The position numbers and the translations under genes are program-made. DNA of 64,000 bases from Streptomyces aidingensis. GTDB taxonomy: Bacteria; Actinomycetota; Actinomycetes; Streptomycetales; Streptomycetaceae. The stretch lies in the NCBI RefSeq assembly GCF_900112355.1, contig NZ_FOLM01000004.1:212871-276870 (forward strand), given 5' to 3'. The notes below the pieces were generated by a model. The model was not told the origin of the DNA. It searched no databases and saw only the letters and a list, made by a program, of their open reading frames with translations. Within the stretch, counting starts at the first letter, position 1, and every line of letters starts with the position of its first letter. Positions 17,535-25,241 of this stretch are shown in pieces.

Positions 17535-17672
17535 GTGAACAGCATGAAGACCCTTATCGACTTCGCCACTGCGCTGCTGCAGTGCGCCATGGCGGCCATG
17601 AGTGCGGGTATCACCTGGAGACTCATCAGACGCACCGGCACCGACGGCACCACGGACGACGACCGTTCGTGA
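17535..17672 (+). CDS. Small hydrophobic 45-aa protein, possible
   Basis: GTG at 17535 is preceded at 4 nt by GGGGAG. The peptide reads MNSMKTLIDFATALLQCAMA, then AMSAGITWRLIRR and an acidic tail ending TDDDRS, with one amphipathic/hydrophobic helix of about 18 residues. It is divergent from the TPR regulator gene. No family is recognised; it could be a small membrane peptide of the accessory region. The call rests on start context and plausible composition only. Confidence 0.4.
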   Translation: MNSMKTLIDFATALLQCAMAAMSAGITWRLIRRTGTDGTTDDDRS

Positions 17673-17816
17673 CCCTGTGATGGAGCTGCGGGGGCCTCCT
17701 CAACGGTCCGCGGCCGCAGTCCTGAACGGGGCCACTATGGCAGTCGACCGTCGCCCGGTGCTGCGATGCGACTCGTAGACCCCTGGGCGGTGAGTTATGC
17801 CGCGCGTGGCACCCGT

Positions 17817-18392
17817 TTAGCGCAGAAGCGTGAAGATGACGCCTGCCGCAAGGCTGCCCAGCGCGGCACCACCGAGGACCTGCGCGGGGGTGTGGTCGTG
17901 GAGGGCAACGCGGGACCAGCCGACCGCTGCGAGAACAGGAGCGAGCGCGGCCAGGGCGGGGCCGTAGGCAACGATCAGGACAACCACCGTTCCCGCTGCG
18001 ACTGCGGTGTGGACGGAGACCTTCCACCAGTAGGTGACGAGGAGGGTGAGGACCAAGCCGGCGAGCATCGCCACCACTAGGGCGAATACCTCGCGGGGCG
18101 CATCGAGCAGCCGGAGCAGGAAGAGGCCGGCCAGGACTGAGGCCATCGCCGCCGTGAGCGGGACCGCTCGCTGCTGGCGGATTCGGACGTGTTTGTCGGT
18201 CCACTTGCCGAGGCGGACGCCGAGCAGGATGACGGCGAAGGGTATGCCGCCGCAGAACAGGGCGGCGAGGAGGCCCCAGCCGACTCCGGTGAGGCTTTGG
18301 GTGGAGTGCCAGCCGATCGCGAGCAGCACGGCGATGACGAGATACGCCGGGGCGAGCGAGTCGGTGATGAAGCGGGCGGTACGGGTGATCAT
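17817..18392 (-). CDS. PAP2-like membrane phosphatase superfamily protein
   Basis: 191 aa, ATGA overlap with the upstream gene. About six hydrophobic segments are visible. The C-terminal half contains KVSVHTAVAAG and GWSRVALHDHTPAQVLGGAALG, which correspond to the SGH and SR-x5-H-x3-D motifs of type 2 phosphatidic acid phosphatases. The canonical Ser-Gly-His is SVH here and the last motif is relaxed, so catalytic activity is uncertain. Last gene of the four-gene XRE/metallopeptidase operon. Confidence 0.75.
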   Translation of the reverse strand: MITRTARFITDSLAPAYLVIAVLLAIGWHSTQSLTGVGWGLLAALFCGGIPFAVILLGVRLGKWTDKHVRIRQQRAVPLTAAMASVLAGLFLLRLLDAPREVFALVVAMLAGLVLTLLVTYWWKVSVHTAVAAGTVVVLIVAYGPALAALAPVLAAVGWSRVALHDHTPAQVLGGAALGSLAAGVIFTLLR

Positions 18393-19582
18393 GCGGGAGG
18401 CTCCGGGCGGACAGGGGAGTCGTACTGGGCTGCGAAGGTGTCGGCCAGTGGTGCGTGGTAGGCGGCCGACAGTTGTCTGAGCGCCTGTATCTCGCTGGCG
18501 AGGTCACGGCCTCCGCTGGTCGGCGGGAGGGGTTCACCGGAGGCGGTGTCGTGGCGGAGCCTGGATGCGCGGGCCGCTCGAAGCCAGCAGGCTTCTGCGG
18601 CGACGTCGGCCTGGGCGCCCATGAGCCCACTCGCTACGACGTGGGCTCGAGCCCGGTCGCGCAACGCCGGTGAGGCGTGATCGCCCAGCGTCAGGATGGC
18701 GTCCCGGACCTCGATCGTTCGCCGGTACAGCCGGGAGTGGGCATCGCTGAGGACGAATCGTTCCTGCCGTCTGCCGCGCGGCGGATCCAGCCGCACGGCG
18801 GGCACCGCTTCGGTGAGGCTGAACCACAGGGGATACAGGGCGATCAGGTTCCGGTAGTCCTGCCACCACTGCCGCAGCCGCCGGAGTGCGGGCAGCGTGC
18901 TTCCGATGACGATCAGCACGACGGAACTGAACAGCAGCGCGGTGCTGATCTTCTCGTTGAGGGGATGGGAGATCGGCTGATGACCGAAGTGGCGCAGGAG
19001 GATGGAAACCGTCCGGTGCGCCGCGTAGACCATGCCGACCGCGGTGCCGACGCCGATGTAGCGGAGCCCGCGTCCCAGCAGTCCCGTGCCGCGGTGCCGC
19101 CCCCACTGCCAGCACAGTCTGGTTCCCGTGAAGAGGGCCGCGCCGAGATACCCCGGCCAGATCACCCCGTACAGCGCCATACGCCAGTCATCGGCGTACT
19201 CGATCAGCAGATCGGACGCCTCGAAAGGCTGCGGGGTGGCGAAGAAGAGCACCACCATGCTGAGGCCGGCCGCGAACGCCACGGTGATCGGCAGGCGCTT
19301 GGTGCGCAGGCCGCCGGTCTTCTCCTCCGACATCTGGTGCACAAAGGTGACGACGGCCGCTGCCGCCGCGATGCCGCCGAGGTGCTTGATCAGGAACGAC
19401 ACATTGTTGAGGGGCAGAGCCTGGTCGAGAGAGGAGGCGATGGCCACCGGGCGGACGGTCATGGCCACGGCCAGAGCGACGAAGGCTATCCACAGGGACC
19501 GCTTCGCGGGCGACTGGCGTGCGGAAGGCGCACGCCACACGGCGACCGCCCACAGAAGGGCAGCCGGAACGGCGTCGAGCAT
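18389..19582 (-). CDS. MAB_1171c-like multi-pass membrane protein
   Basis: 397 aa from ATG at 19582; longer in-frame extensions run through out-of-character Arg-rich sequence shared with the neighbouring gene. The N-terminal half has seven hydrophobic helices (e.g. LWIAFVALAVAMTVRPVAIAS, LPITVAFAAGLSMVVLFFAT). The C-terminal 170 residues are soluble and contain LYPLWFSLTEAVPAV and RLYRRTIEVRDAIL. This layout matches the MAB_1171c family of putative transporters of actinobacteria. It starts 8 nt after the metallopeptidase stop, so the pair is coupled. Confidence 0.75.
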   Translation of the reverse strand: MLDAVPAALLWAVAVWRAPSARQSPAKRSLWIAFVALAVAMTVRPVAIASSLDQALPLNNVSFLIKHLGGIAAAAAVVTFVHQMSEEKTGGLRTKRLPITVAFAAGLSMVVLFFATPQPFEASDLLIEYADDWRMALYGVIWPGYLGAALFTGTRLCWQWGRHRGTGLLGRGLRYIGVGTAVGMVYAAHRTVSILLRHFGHQPISHPLNEKISTALLFSSVVLIVIGSTLPALRRLRQWWQDYRNLIALYPLWFSLTEAVPAVRLDPPRGRRQERFVLSDAHSRLYRRTIEVRDAILTLGDHASPALRDRARAHVVASGLMGAQADVAAEACWLRAARASRLRHDTASGEPLPPTSGGRDLASEIQALRQLSAAYHAPLADTFAAQYDSPVRPEPPA

Positions 19583-19590
19583 GGGATGCC

Positions 19591-20184
19591 TTACGAATCG
19601 CTGAGCGCGTCGTCCAGGCGCCGAAGGACCTGGCTGCGCTGGGTGGTGCTGTTGCGCGTCGTCGAGGGGGCGACCTTCTGCGCGATCAGCCCGGCCAATC
19701 GTTCGGCGTCGCGCTCGTCGCTGCTGGTGTAGCTGGCCCTGGTGAGCAAGCTGACCACGGTATCGGGGTCGATGTGCGGAAACAGCCCGCTTCCGCCCCC
19801 TCCGATGTCGTCGATGATCGACGTGTGCCCGAGGAGCATGTGGCTGATCTCGTGCAGGACGATGTGATCGCGGTGCAGCGGGCTGGTCGCGGCCTCGTGG
19901 AAGACGTGGTCGCTCGTCTCCGTGGCGATCCAGACTCCGCACGGCGCGTCAGCGCCGGCCAGGCCCGGCAGGCTGTGCAGATGCAGCGGCCGTCCGCGTT
20001 GCTCGGCGATGCGATCGCAGAAGATCTGGATGTCGAAGGGATCCGGGATCTCGATCGTGGCGAGCAGTTCCTCGAACTCCGGGCGGTCCCGATGCTCGTC
20101 CTCGGGACGGCCGCGTCGGTTGCGCAGGGACAACTGGACTCCGCTGGTGCTGTGCTCATGGATGCGGACGGAGACCGCCCGCAT
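19591..20184 (-). CDS. HEXXH metallopeptidase, ImmA/IrrE-like
   Basis: 197 aa. HIVLHEISHMLLGHTSI carries the HEISH zinc motif with a third possible ligand (His after LLG), as in the ImmA/IrrE group. The upstream part (LEELLATIEIPDPFDIQIFCDRIAEQRGRPLHLHSLPGL) resembles the N-terminal domain of phage/ICE-type ImmA-like proteins. Such proteases cleave or antagonise a cognate XRE repressor. An XRE gene lies 240 bp upstream on the same strand, supporting an ImmR/ImmA-like switch here (inference). Confidence 0.8.
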   Translation of the reverse strand: MRAVSVRIHEHSTSGVQLSLRNRRGRPEDEHRDRPEFEELLATIEIPDPFDIQIFCDRIAEQRGRPLHLHSLPGLAGADAPCGVWIATETSDHVFHEAATSPLHRDHIVLHEISHMLLGHTSIIDDIGGGGSGLFPHIDPDTVVSLLTRASYTSSDERDAERLAGLIAQKVAPSTTRNSTTQRSQVLRRLDDALSDS

Positions 20185-20424
20185 CCGTTTTCGAAGGAAG
20201 ACCTTACTTCACAGTAGAAACGGATCTTGAACGACTGAAGATCGCCGGAAAACGACCAAATCGCCTGGGTGATCGGACCTGCACTGCTGGCAAGTTCAAA
20301 TATTGCCTTTTGTGCTCATAGCGGGCATCCATGAGTGGCTGGACTCGGCTTGGAAGGGCTGTGGGTGGTGAACGTCACCGCAGTGGGCTGGTCTATGGCA
20401 AGCCTGATGGGTTGCGCTTGCGAA

Positions 20425-20862
20425 CTACTGCGCATGGTCGTCGTCTCTCAGGCCCTCCAAGGCGCGGGCACGCTCGATCAGGTCCTGGATGGTGCGCAGG
20501 GTCTCCGGGGAGAGGCCGGATGCCCGCAGGGCGACCGAGCGCACCTGGTTGTCGCGCATGGCCGCCAGGGTCGACAGCTCGGCGGCGACCTGGGCTGAGC
20601 TTTCCTCGTTGAAGAAGTACGACGGCGGGACGCCGAAGAAGCCGGCCAGGGCCTCCAGGTGCTTCATGGTCGGGTTGTCCTTGGCGCCGGTGCGCAGCTG
20701 CCAGATGTAGCTGGCCGAGATCGTGGGGCCGCCGCGCTCGCGAATGCCCGAAGCCACCTCCTCGTAGCTGTACGGCCCCCGGTTCTTCGGGTGGACGGTG
20801 GCGAAGAGGTAGTCGATCTTCTGCGCGAGTGTGCGCGGCTGGGCTGGCGCTCCATCGTTCAT
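20425..20862 (-). CDS. XRE family transcriptional regulator
   Basis: 145 aa, ATG with GGAGG 9 nt upstream. The N-terminal half is an HTH_3-like domain (YSYEEVASGIRERGGPTISASYIWQLRTGAKDNPTMKHLEALAGFFGVPPSYFF), which also resembles mycobacterial EspR. The C-terminal helix (LSPETLRTIQDLIERARALEGL) may dimerise. It is divergent from the replication genes of the conjugative element and faces imperfect palindromes (20894-20954), so it is the likely repressor of the element. Confidence 0.9.
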   Translation of the reverse strand: MNDGAPAQPRTLAQKIDYLFATVHPKNRGPYSYEEVASGIRERGGPTISASYIWQLRTGAKDNPTMKHLEALAGFFGVPPSYFFNEESSAQVAAELSTLAAMRDNQVRSVALRASGLSPETLRTIQDLIERARALEGLRDDDHAQ

Positions 20863-20893
20863 GGGTGCCGTCCTCCGCTTACGGGTCGTGCTT

Positions 20894-20954
20894 CATCAAC
20901 TGGTGAGAACGATACATGCCCCAAGTGTGGTGCTTCCATTTTCATCAGTTGACA
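20894..20954. promoter_or_regulatory. Candidate operators for the XRE repressor
   Basis: CATCAACTGGTG (20894-20905, imperfect palindrome) and CATCAGTTGACA (20943-20954) share CATCARYTGRYR. The second covers the -35 box of the plus-strand promoter. The sites are 49 bp apart, between the divergent repressor and replication genes. Confidence 0.45.
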
Positions 20955-20979
20955 TGATCCATCTTCCTCAGTCTATGTT
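20949..20979 (+). promoter_or_regulatory. Promoter of the replication/mobilisation genes
   Basis: TTGACA (20949-20954) and TATGTT (20974-20979) with a 19-bp spacer. The -35 lies inside a candidate repressor site. A 7-bp inverted repeat follows. Confidence 0.45.
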
Positions 20980-20995
20980 GGTCCCGTCGCCGACA

Positions 20996-21015
20996 ACCAG
21001 TGTGAACGCACTGGT
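20996..21015. repeat. Inverted repeat ACCAGTG-N6-CACTGGT
   Basis: Perfect 7-bp arms (20996-21002, 21009-21015) lie about 17 bp after the -10 box. It could be a second operator type or a 5' leader hairpin. Confidence 0.5.
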
Positions 21016-21227
21016 GTGGGGCACTGCGCGGGATGCCTGCGGAAGGGAGCGGGCCGGCGCGGCGGACGGCCGCAGCGCAGGAGCGGAGACGAAGAACCGG
21101 CGCCCGGGAGCGGCGAACTCCCAGACGCCGGTGTCACGCCCCGAGGGACGGACTCACCACCGGGCGAGGCGGCTGAACTTTTCGACGAGACGGCCGCCCC
21201 GCCCAGCTACGAACCAGGAAGTATCGC

Positions 21228-21551
21228 ATGGCCGAAACTCTGGATGCCACCGGGACCAGCGGCGACCTCCCCCGCCGCCTGGCAGCAAGCCTCGCCGACA
21301 TGATCCCCGGCGCCGCCAGGATCCGGGTGCACTTCCAGCACCCGCAGCACACCTGGCCCCACCCCTGCGCCCGCGCCTACGACGCGGCCGGCCGCCCGAT
21401 CCGGCTGACCCGCACCCAGGCGGTCACCGCCGCCCGCTGGGTGATGCGCGCCCACCCGGACGCCGCACTCGCGGGCGAGGTCCACGACTTCGACCTGGCA
21501 TCCGCCCGGCTCACCAGCGCCGCCCTCCCCGCCGCCGGACGGGAGCGCTGA
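21228..21551 (+). CDS. Small uncharacterised protein of actinobacterial mobile elements
   Basis: 107 aa, ATG with AGGAAG upstream. The sequence RLAASLADMIPGAARIRVHFQHPQHTWPHPCARAYDAAGRPIRLTRTQAVTAARWVMRAHP looks like a compact alpha/beta domain, without enzyme motifs. Its stop is 2 nt before the replication gene's ATG. Similar small proteins are typical of the replication segment of Streptomyces integrative elements (general knowledge, not checked). Confidence 0.7.
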   Translation: MAETLDATGTSGDLPRRLAASLADMIPGAARIRVHFQHPQHTWPHPCARAYDAAGRPIRLTRTQAVTAARWVMRAHPDAALAGEVHDFDLASARLTSAALPAAGRER

Positions 21552-21553
21552 CC

Positions 21554-22582
21554 ATGGCCCGGATCAGGACCGTCAAACCCGACATGTTCATCAGCGAGAC
21601 GCTGGCCGGGGTGAGCATCACCGCCGAGCGGACCTTCGTCGGCCTGCTCACCGAGGCCGACGACCACGGCCGCTACCTGGACAACGCGGCCATCATCGCC
21701 GGGCGCCTGTGGCCGCTGCGCGTCGAGCACACCTCGGTCCACGTCGAGGACGACCTCCACCAGCTCGCGATCGCCGGGCTGATCTGCCGCTACACCGGCT
21801 GTGACGGGCGCCGTTACCTGCACATCGTCACCTGGGCCAAACACCAGAAGATCGACAAGCCGAGCCAGTCCCGCCGCCCGTCCTGCCCGGAGCACCACGC
21901 CGCCGAGCGGTGCGGCCCCTGCAAGGGCATCTGTGCCTCCGTCCACACGTCGACGGCGGACTCCACGAGGGACGGGAGCCGCCTCCCCGAAGCCTCGCCG
22001 AGCCCTACGCGAGCGTTCGACGAGGCTTCCCCGACCTCGCCCACCACCCCCGCCACCCCGGGCGACCGTCCTACCGGCCCGGAGGACGAGCAGGCCGTTT
22101 GCCTGCACCCGGGCCGGTCCGGAGCCCGGGAAACACCAGGTGAGAGCCCTGTCTCCGAGGGTTCGGGGAAGGCTCCCCGAGCCCTCGCCGAAGGCTCGGC
22201 GCCTGGATCCAGGATCTTGGATCCTGGATCGAAGAATCCTTCGGGGCGCGATGCGCCCGCACCCGGTCCGTCGGCACGGACGCTCCTCGGCGAGTACGTA
22301 GCCGCCTGCCCCAACCGGCCGCCCGCCCGCGTCCTCGGGCATCTCGGCCGGGAGATCAACCAGCTCCTTGACGAGGGCATCGACCCGGACCACATCCGGG
22401 CCGGACTGGAGCGCTTCCGGGCCAAGCCCATGCACCCCAGCGCGCTCGCCAGCCTGGTCAACGAGGCGATGAACGCGAACGGGCCTGGCTTGGTGCGGCC
22501 GGGGATCCGGCCTAACGTGCCTGGCCACACCGCGTGGACCAACCCGGTCGACGCTGCCGCCGCCTACGCCGAGGAGCTGTGA
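21554..22582 (+). CDS. Replication initiator/replisome-organiser-like protein
   Basis: 342 aa from ATG at 21554. The N-terminal 100 residues (MARIRTVKPDMFISETLAGV... TFVGLLTEADDHGRYLDN...RLWPLR...YLHIVTWAKHQKIDKPSQSR) match the wHTH domain of phage and ICE replication proteins that begin M-A-R-I-R-T-(I/V)-K-P. A Pro/Ser/Thr-rich linker follows (residues 135-240). A DnaD-like C-terminal helical region (LLGEYVAACPNRPPARVLGHLGREINQLLDEGIDPDHIRAGLERF) ends the protein. It is coupled by TGATG to a DnaC-like ATPase, the expected partner for helicase loading. Confidence 0.8.
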   Translation: MARIRTVKPDMFISETLAGVSITAERTFVGLLTEADDHGRYLDNAAIIAGRLWPLRVEHTSVHVEDDLHQLAIAGLICRYTGCDGRRYLHIVTWAKHQKIDKPSQSRRPSCPEHHAAERCGPCKGICASVHTSTADSTRDGSRLPEASPSPTRAFDEASPTSPTTPATPGDRPTGPEDEQAVCLHPGRSGARETPGESPVSEGSGKAPRALAEGSAPGSRILDPGSKNPSGRDAPAPGPSARTLLGEYVAACPNRPPARVLGHLGREINQLLDEGIDPDHIRAGLERFRAKPMHPSALASLVNEAMNANGPGLVRPGIRPNVPGHTAWTNPVDAAAAYAEEL

Positions 22583-23274
22583 TGGGGACACCCGAACCCA
22601 AACGCCTCGGCGAAGGCGCCATGGCCCGCGTCGCCCGGATCCTCGCCGCCCGGGGCATCGACCCCGCCGCCGTCCCGGACCCGGACACGGACGAGCCGCA
22701 CCCCGGTCTGGCCGCCGCCGAGGCCCGGATTCCCCTGCGCTACCGGCACGCCGTCGCCGAACATCCGCAGGTCGCCGCCTGGGTCCGCGCCGTCGCGACG
22801 CGGGCGGCGTCCCCAAGCAAGGGCGCCCGCCGCCTGGCCGCCACCGGCCCGTCCGTGCTGCTGCTCGGCACCACCGGCACCGGCAAGACACACCAGGCGT
22901 ACGGCGCCATCCGCTCGCTGACCGCCACCGGTATCGGCGTCCGTTGGCAGGCCACCACGGAGGCGGACCTGTACGCCTCGCTCCGGCCCCGCCCCGGCGG
23001 CGACACCGAACGCGAGCTGATGACCATCGCCCGCTGCCCGGTGCTGATCCTGGACGACCTCGGCGCCGCCAAGGGCAGCGAATGGACCGAGGAGCTCCTC
23101 TACCGCCTGATCAACAAGCGGTACAACGACGTGCTCCCGACGCTCATCACCACCAACCTTGCCATCCGTGACCTGCGCCAGTCCCTCGGCGACCGGATCG
23201 CGTCCCGCCTGGCGGAGATGACCGAGCGGGTCGTCCTGGCCGGAGCCGACCGCAGACGCGTCCGAGCAGCCTGA
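22582..23274 (+). CDS. DnaC/IstB-like ATPase (helicase loader)
   Basis: 230 aa; ATG overlaps the upstream TGA. Walker A is LLLGTTGTGKTHQA (about residues 90-103). Walker B is CPVLILDDLGAAKGSEWTEELLYRLINKRYN, the DnaC-type signature, followed by sensor 1 (PTLITTNLAI) and an Arg finger/sensor 2 region (LGDRIASRLAEM). In DnaC-like loaders it would place the host DnaB on the element's origin with the help of the upstream protein. Confidence 0.9.
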   Translation: MGTPEPKRLGEGAMARVARILAARGIDPAAVPDPDTDEPHPGLAAAEARIPLRYRHAVAEHPQVAAWVRAVATRAASPSKGARRLAATGPSVLLLGTTGTGKTHQAYGAIRSLTATGIGVRWQATTEADLYASLRPRPGGDTERELMTIARCPVLILDDLGAAKGSEWTEELLYRLINKRYNDVLPTLITTNLAIRDLRQSLGDRIASRLAEMTERVVLAGADRRRVRAA

Positions 23275-23407
23275 GCCAGCCCGCCCGCCCGAATCCTGCC
23301 CTCCCCGCAGCGGGCCAGCCGGGGCCGCCCCGCCGCCCGCACCCCCACGCGCAATACTCCGCCGACGCCCGCCCGGCGCGCGGAGGACGATCCGGAGAAA
23401 CCCACGC

Positions 23408-23965
23408 ATGGACACCAGCCCGACATCCCCTGCCCACCGCACCCTCGGCGACCACACCTGGCAGACCCGTGCCGCCTGCCTGCCGACCGAGGCGAACCCC
23501 GTCGACCCCGAGATCTTCTTCCCGGAGCCCGAGGAGACCGACCGCATCGCCACCGCAAAGGCGCTGTGCGCCCAGTGCCCCGTCCGCCGCACCTGCCTGG
23601 ACGCCGCCCTGGAGAACGGAGACCGCCACGGAATCCGGGGCGGCCTGACCGAGGAGGAGCGCGACCCCCTGCACCGCAAGATCCGCGCCCGGCTCGACTA
23701 CGCCCGCGTCAACGCCGTGCTCGCGGGCCGCGACATCCACCTGACCGACGCCGAACGCCAGGCGGTCGCTCGGGCCGCCTACCAGGCAGGCACCCCGGCC
23801 ACCCGCCTGGCCTGGCTGCTCAAGGTCACCGAGGAGCACGCCGAGAAGCTGTACCGCCGCGTCCGGCGCCAGGTCCGCAACCGCTCGCTCAGCACCACCG
23901 AGCAGCGCCCGACCCGGCGGAAGCCCGGACGCCCTTCCCGGTCCGACCTCGGGCAGGCCGCATGA
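23408..23965 (+). CDS. WhiB-like iron-sulfur transcription factor
   Basis: 185 aa. Four Cys ligands appear in RAACLPTE and ALCAQCPVRRTC, followed by the GIRGGLTEEER beta-turn: the WhiB fold. The C-terminal part (about residues 90-185) is longer than in classic Wbl proteins. It contains an HTH-like stretch (DAERQAVARAAYQAGTPATRLAWLLKVTEEHAEKLYRR) and a basic tail. Encoded between replication and mobilisation genes, it may control transfer. Its stop overlaps the next start (ATGA). Confidence 0.92.
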   Translation: MDTSPTSPAHRTLGDHTWQTRAACLPTEANPVDPEIFFPEPEETDRIATAKALCAQCPVRRTCLDAALENGDRHGIRGGLTEEERDPLHRKIRARLDYARVNAVLAGRDIHLTDAERQAVARAAYQAGTPATRLAWLLKVTEEHAEKLYRRVRRQVRNRSLSTTEQRPTRRKPGRPSRSDLGQAA

Positions 23966-24921
23966 GTACCGCCACCATGACCGCTACGCCGGCACCCCCG
24001 CGCATCACCGGCTGGGACCGGGCGGCCATCGTCGCCCTCGGCGGAGCTGGCTGTGCCCTGAGCTATGACGCGCTCCAGCAGATGGCCACCGCCATCCACG
24101 TCCGCGGCCTGCTGACCTACCTGTTCCCCCTGGTCATCGACGGCTTCATCGCCTACGGCGTGCGCGCCCTGCTGGTGATGCGCACCGCCCCGTTCCCGGC
24201 CCGCCTGTACGTGTGGTTCCTGTTCGGCACCGCGACAGCCGCCAGCATCTGGGCCAACGCCCTGCACGCCGTCCGGCTCAACCAGGTGAGGCCGGACAGC
24301 GGTGGCCTCCGGCTGGGAGACCTGACCGTCGGTGTCCTCTCCACCCTCGCGCCGCTCGCCCTGGCCGGAGCGGTCCACCTCTATATCCTTATCGCCCGGC
24401 GGGTGACCGGAACCGCTGTCCCCGGTCACCTCGGACAGCCGGGACACCAGGGTGACCGGATCGGACGGCCGGAGCGGCCTGCCCCTGTTTCCGGGCAGCC
24501 CTCCCCGGCCAACGGGCCGTCCCGGGTCACCGATCACCCCGTCCGGGCCAGCTCTCCGGAGCGCGGCCGGAACCCCGCCCCCGCAGTGACCACCCCGGTC
24601 AGCCGAGCCGACGGCGACCCGGCCAGACCCACTGACCAGGGCCTTGACCTGGGCGGACAGCCGTCCGGAAGACCCGCGCCGGTCACTCGTCCCCGCACCG
24701 GGACGGCCTCGACCGCCCCCCTGACCCGGACCGCCTCGGCCTCGGACGAACTCCTCCCCATCGCCCGCCGGGCGGTCACCGAGACGGGCCGGGTCACCCG
24801 GGCGGTGGTTGCCGAGGCCATCCGGGGTCAGGGTCTCCCGCTGTCCAACGCCCGGCTGACCGACCTGATGCGGCAGCTCCGTGAGGACCTCGGACAGCCG
24901 TCGGACGAGCACGCGGCCTGA
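23962..24921 (+). CDS. DUF2637 membrane protein, Spd-like
   Basis: 319 aa from ATG at 23962. Four hydrophobic helices occupy residues 18-150 (AAIVALGGAGCALSYDALQQ; GLLTYLFPLVIDGFIAYGVRALLV; LYVWFLFGTATAASIWANALHAV; LSTLAPLALAGAVHLYILI), matching DUF2637. Proteins of this group accompany plasmid/ICE spread functions in Streptomyces. Residues 160-260 are Pro/Thr-rich, and the end (ELLPIARRAVTETGRVTRAVVAEAIRGQGLPLSNARLTDLMRQL) is an HTH-like domain. It thus links a membrane part to a possible DNA-binding tail. Confidence 0.85.
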   Translation: MSTATMTATPAPPRITGWDRAAIVALGGAGCALSYDALQQMATAIHVRGLLTYLFPLVIDGFIAYGVRALLVMRTAPFPARLYVWFLFGTATAASIWANALHAVRLNQVRPDSGGLRLGDLTVGVLSTLAPLALAGAVHLYILIARRVTGTAVPGHLGQPGHQGDRIGRPERPAPVSGQPSPANGPSRVTDHPVRASSPERGRNPAPAVTTPVSRADGDPARPTDQGLDLGGQPSGRPAPVTRPRTGTASTAPLTRTASASDELLPIARRAVTETGRVTRAVVAEAIRGQGLPLSNARLTDLMRQLREDLGQPSDEHAA

Positions 24922-24941
24922 CCCGGACACCACCCGCCAGG

Positions 24942-25241
24942 GTGTCCGGACCGGCTCTCCGGCCCGGACACCCGGCAGCGACAGCAGCCAACCGCACCCT
25001 TCCGGAGGCACCGCTGATACGTACCACCCCCGCGACGGCCGCCGAGGTCGACGCCTGGATCACCGTCCTGCACGACCGGGGCCACCTCCACCGCGCGGTC
25101 CCCGGACCCGCCGGCACCTGGACCGTGCAACGCACCGCCGATAGCCGGCCCCGAACGCTCCACCACCCCGTTCTGGCCATGGACTTCGTCGCCGAGCTGC
25201 TCCTCGAACTTCGCAGCCGGGACGCGGAGCCGCCCCGATGA
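24942..25241 (+). CDS. Small uncharacterised protein of the mobilisation operon
   Basis: 99 aa if the GTG at 24942 is used. A GGAGG at about 25003 lies 7 nt before an in-frame CTG at 25014, which would give a 75-aa product starting (M)IRTTPATAAEVDAWITVLHD; I cannot decide between the two. The core DRGHLHRAVPGPAGTWTVQRT ... LAMDFVAELLLEL is compact and mixed alpha/beta. The stop overlaps the mobC start by ATGA, so it is coupled to mobilisation genes. Confidence 0.6.
   Translation: MSGPALRPGHPAATAANRTLPEAPLIRTTPATAAEVDAWITVLHDRGHLHRAVPGPAGTWTVQRTADSRPRTLHHPVLAMDFVAELLLELRSRDAEPPR

Larger units (their letters stand above)
20863..21227. other. Divergent control region without a confident gene
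   Basis: 365 bp between the XRE start and the first confident plus-strand gene hold operators, a promoter and an inverted repeat. From 21016 a GTG frame of 95 codons (VGHCAGCLRKGAGRRGG...) runs on into the next gene; it has no good ribosome binding site and I do not call it a gene. The stretch may be an mRNA leader of the replication operon. Confidence 0.5.

Noticed and set aside
18389..19942. Extended start for the MAB_1171c-like gene at 19942
   Set aside because: The first 120 codons are Arg/His-rich and overlap the metallopeptidase gene; ATG at 19582 begins a good membrane helix.
21016..21303. 95-codon frame upstream of the replication genes
   Set aside because: No ribosome binding site, low-complexity product and 76-nt overlap with a better gene.
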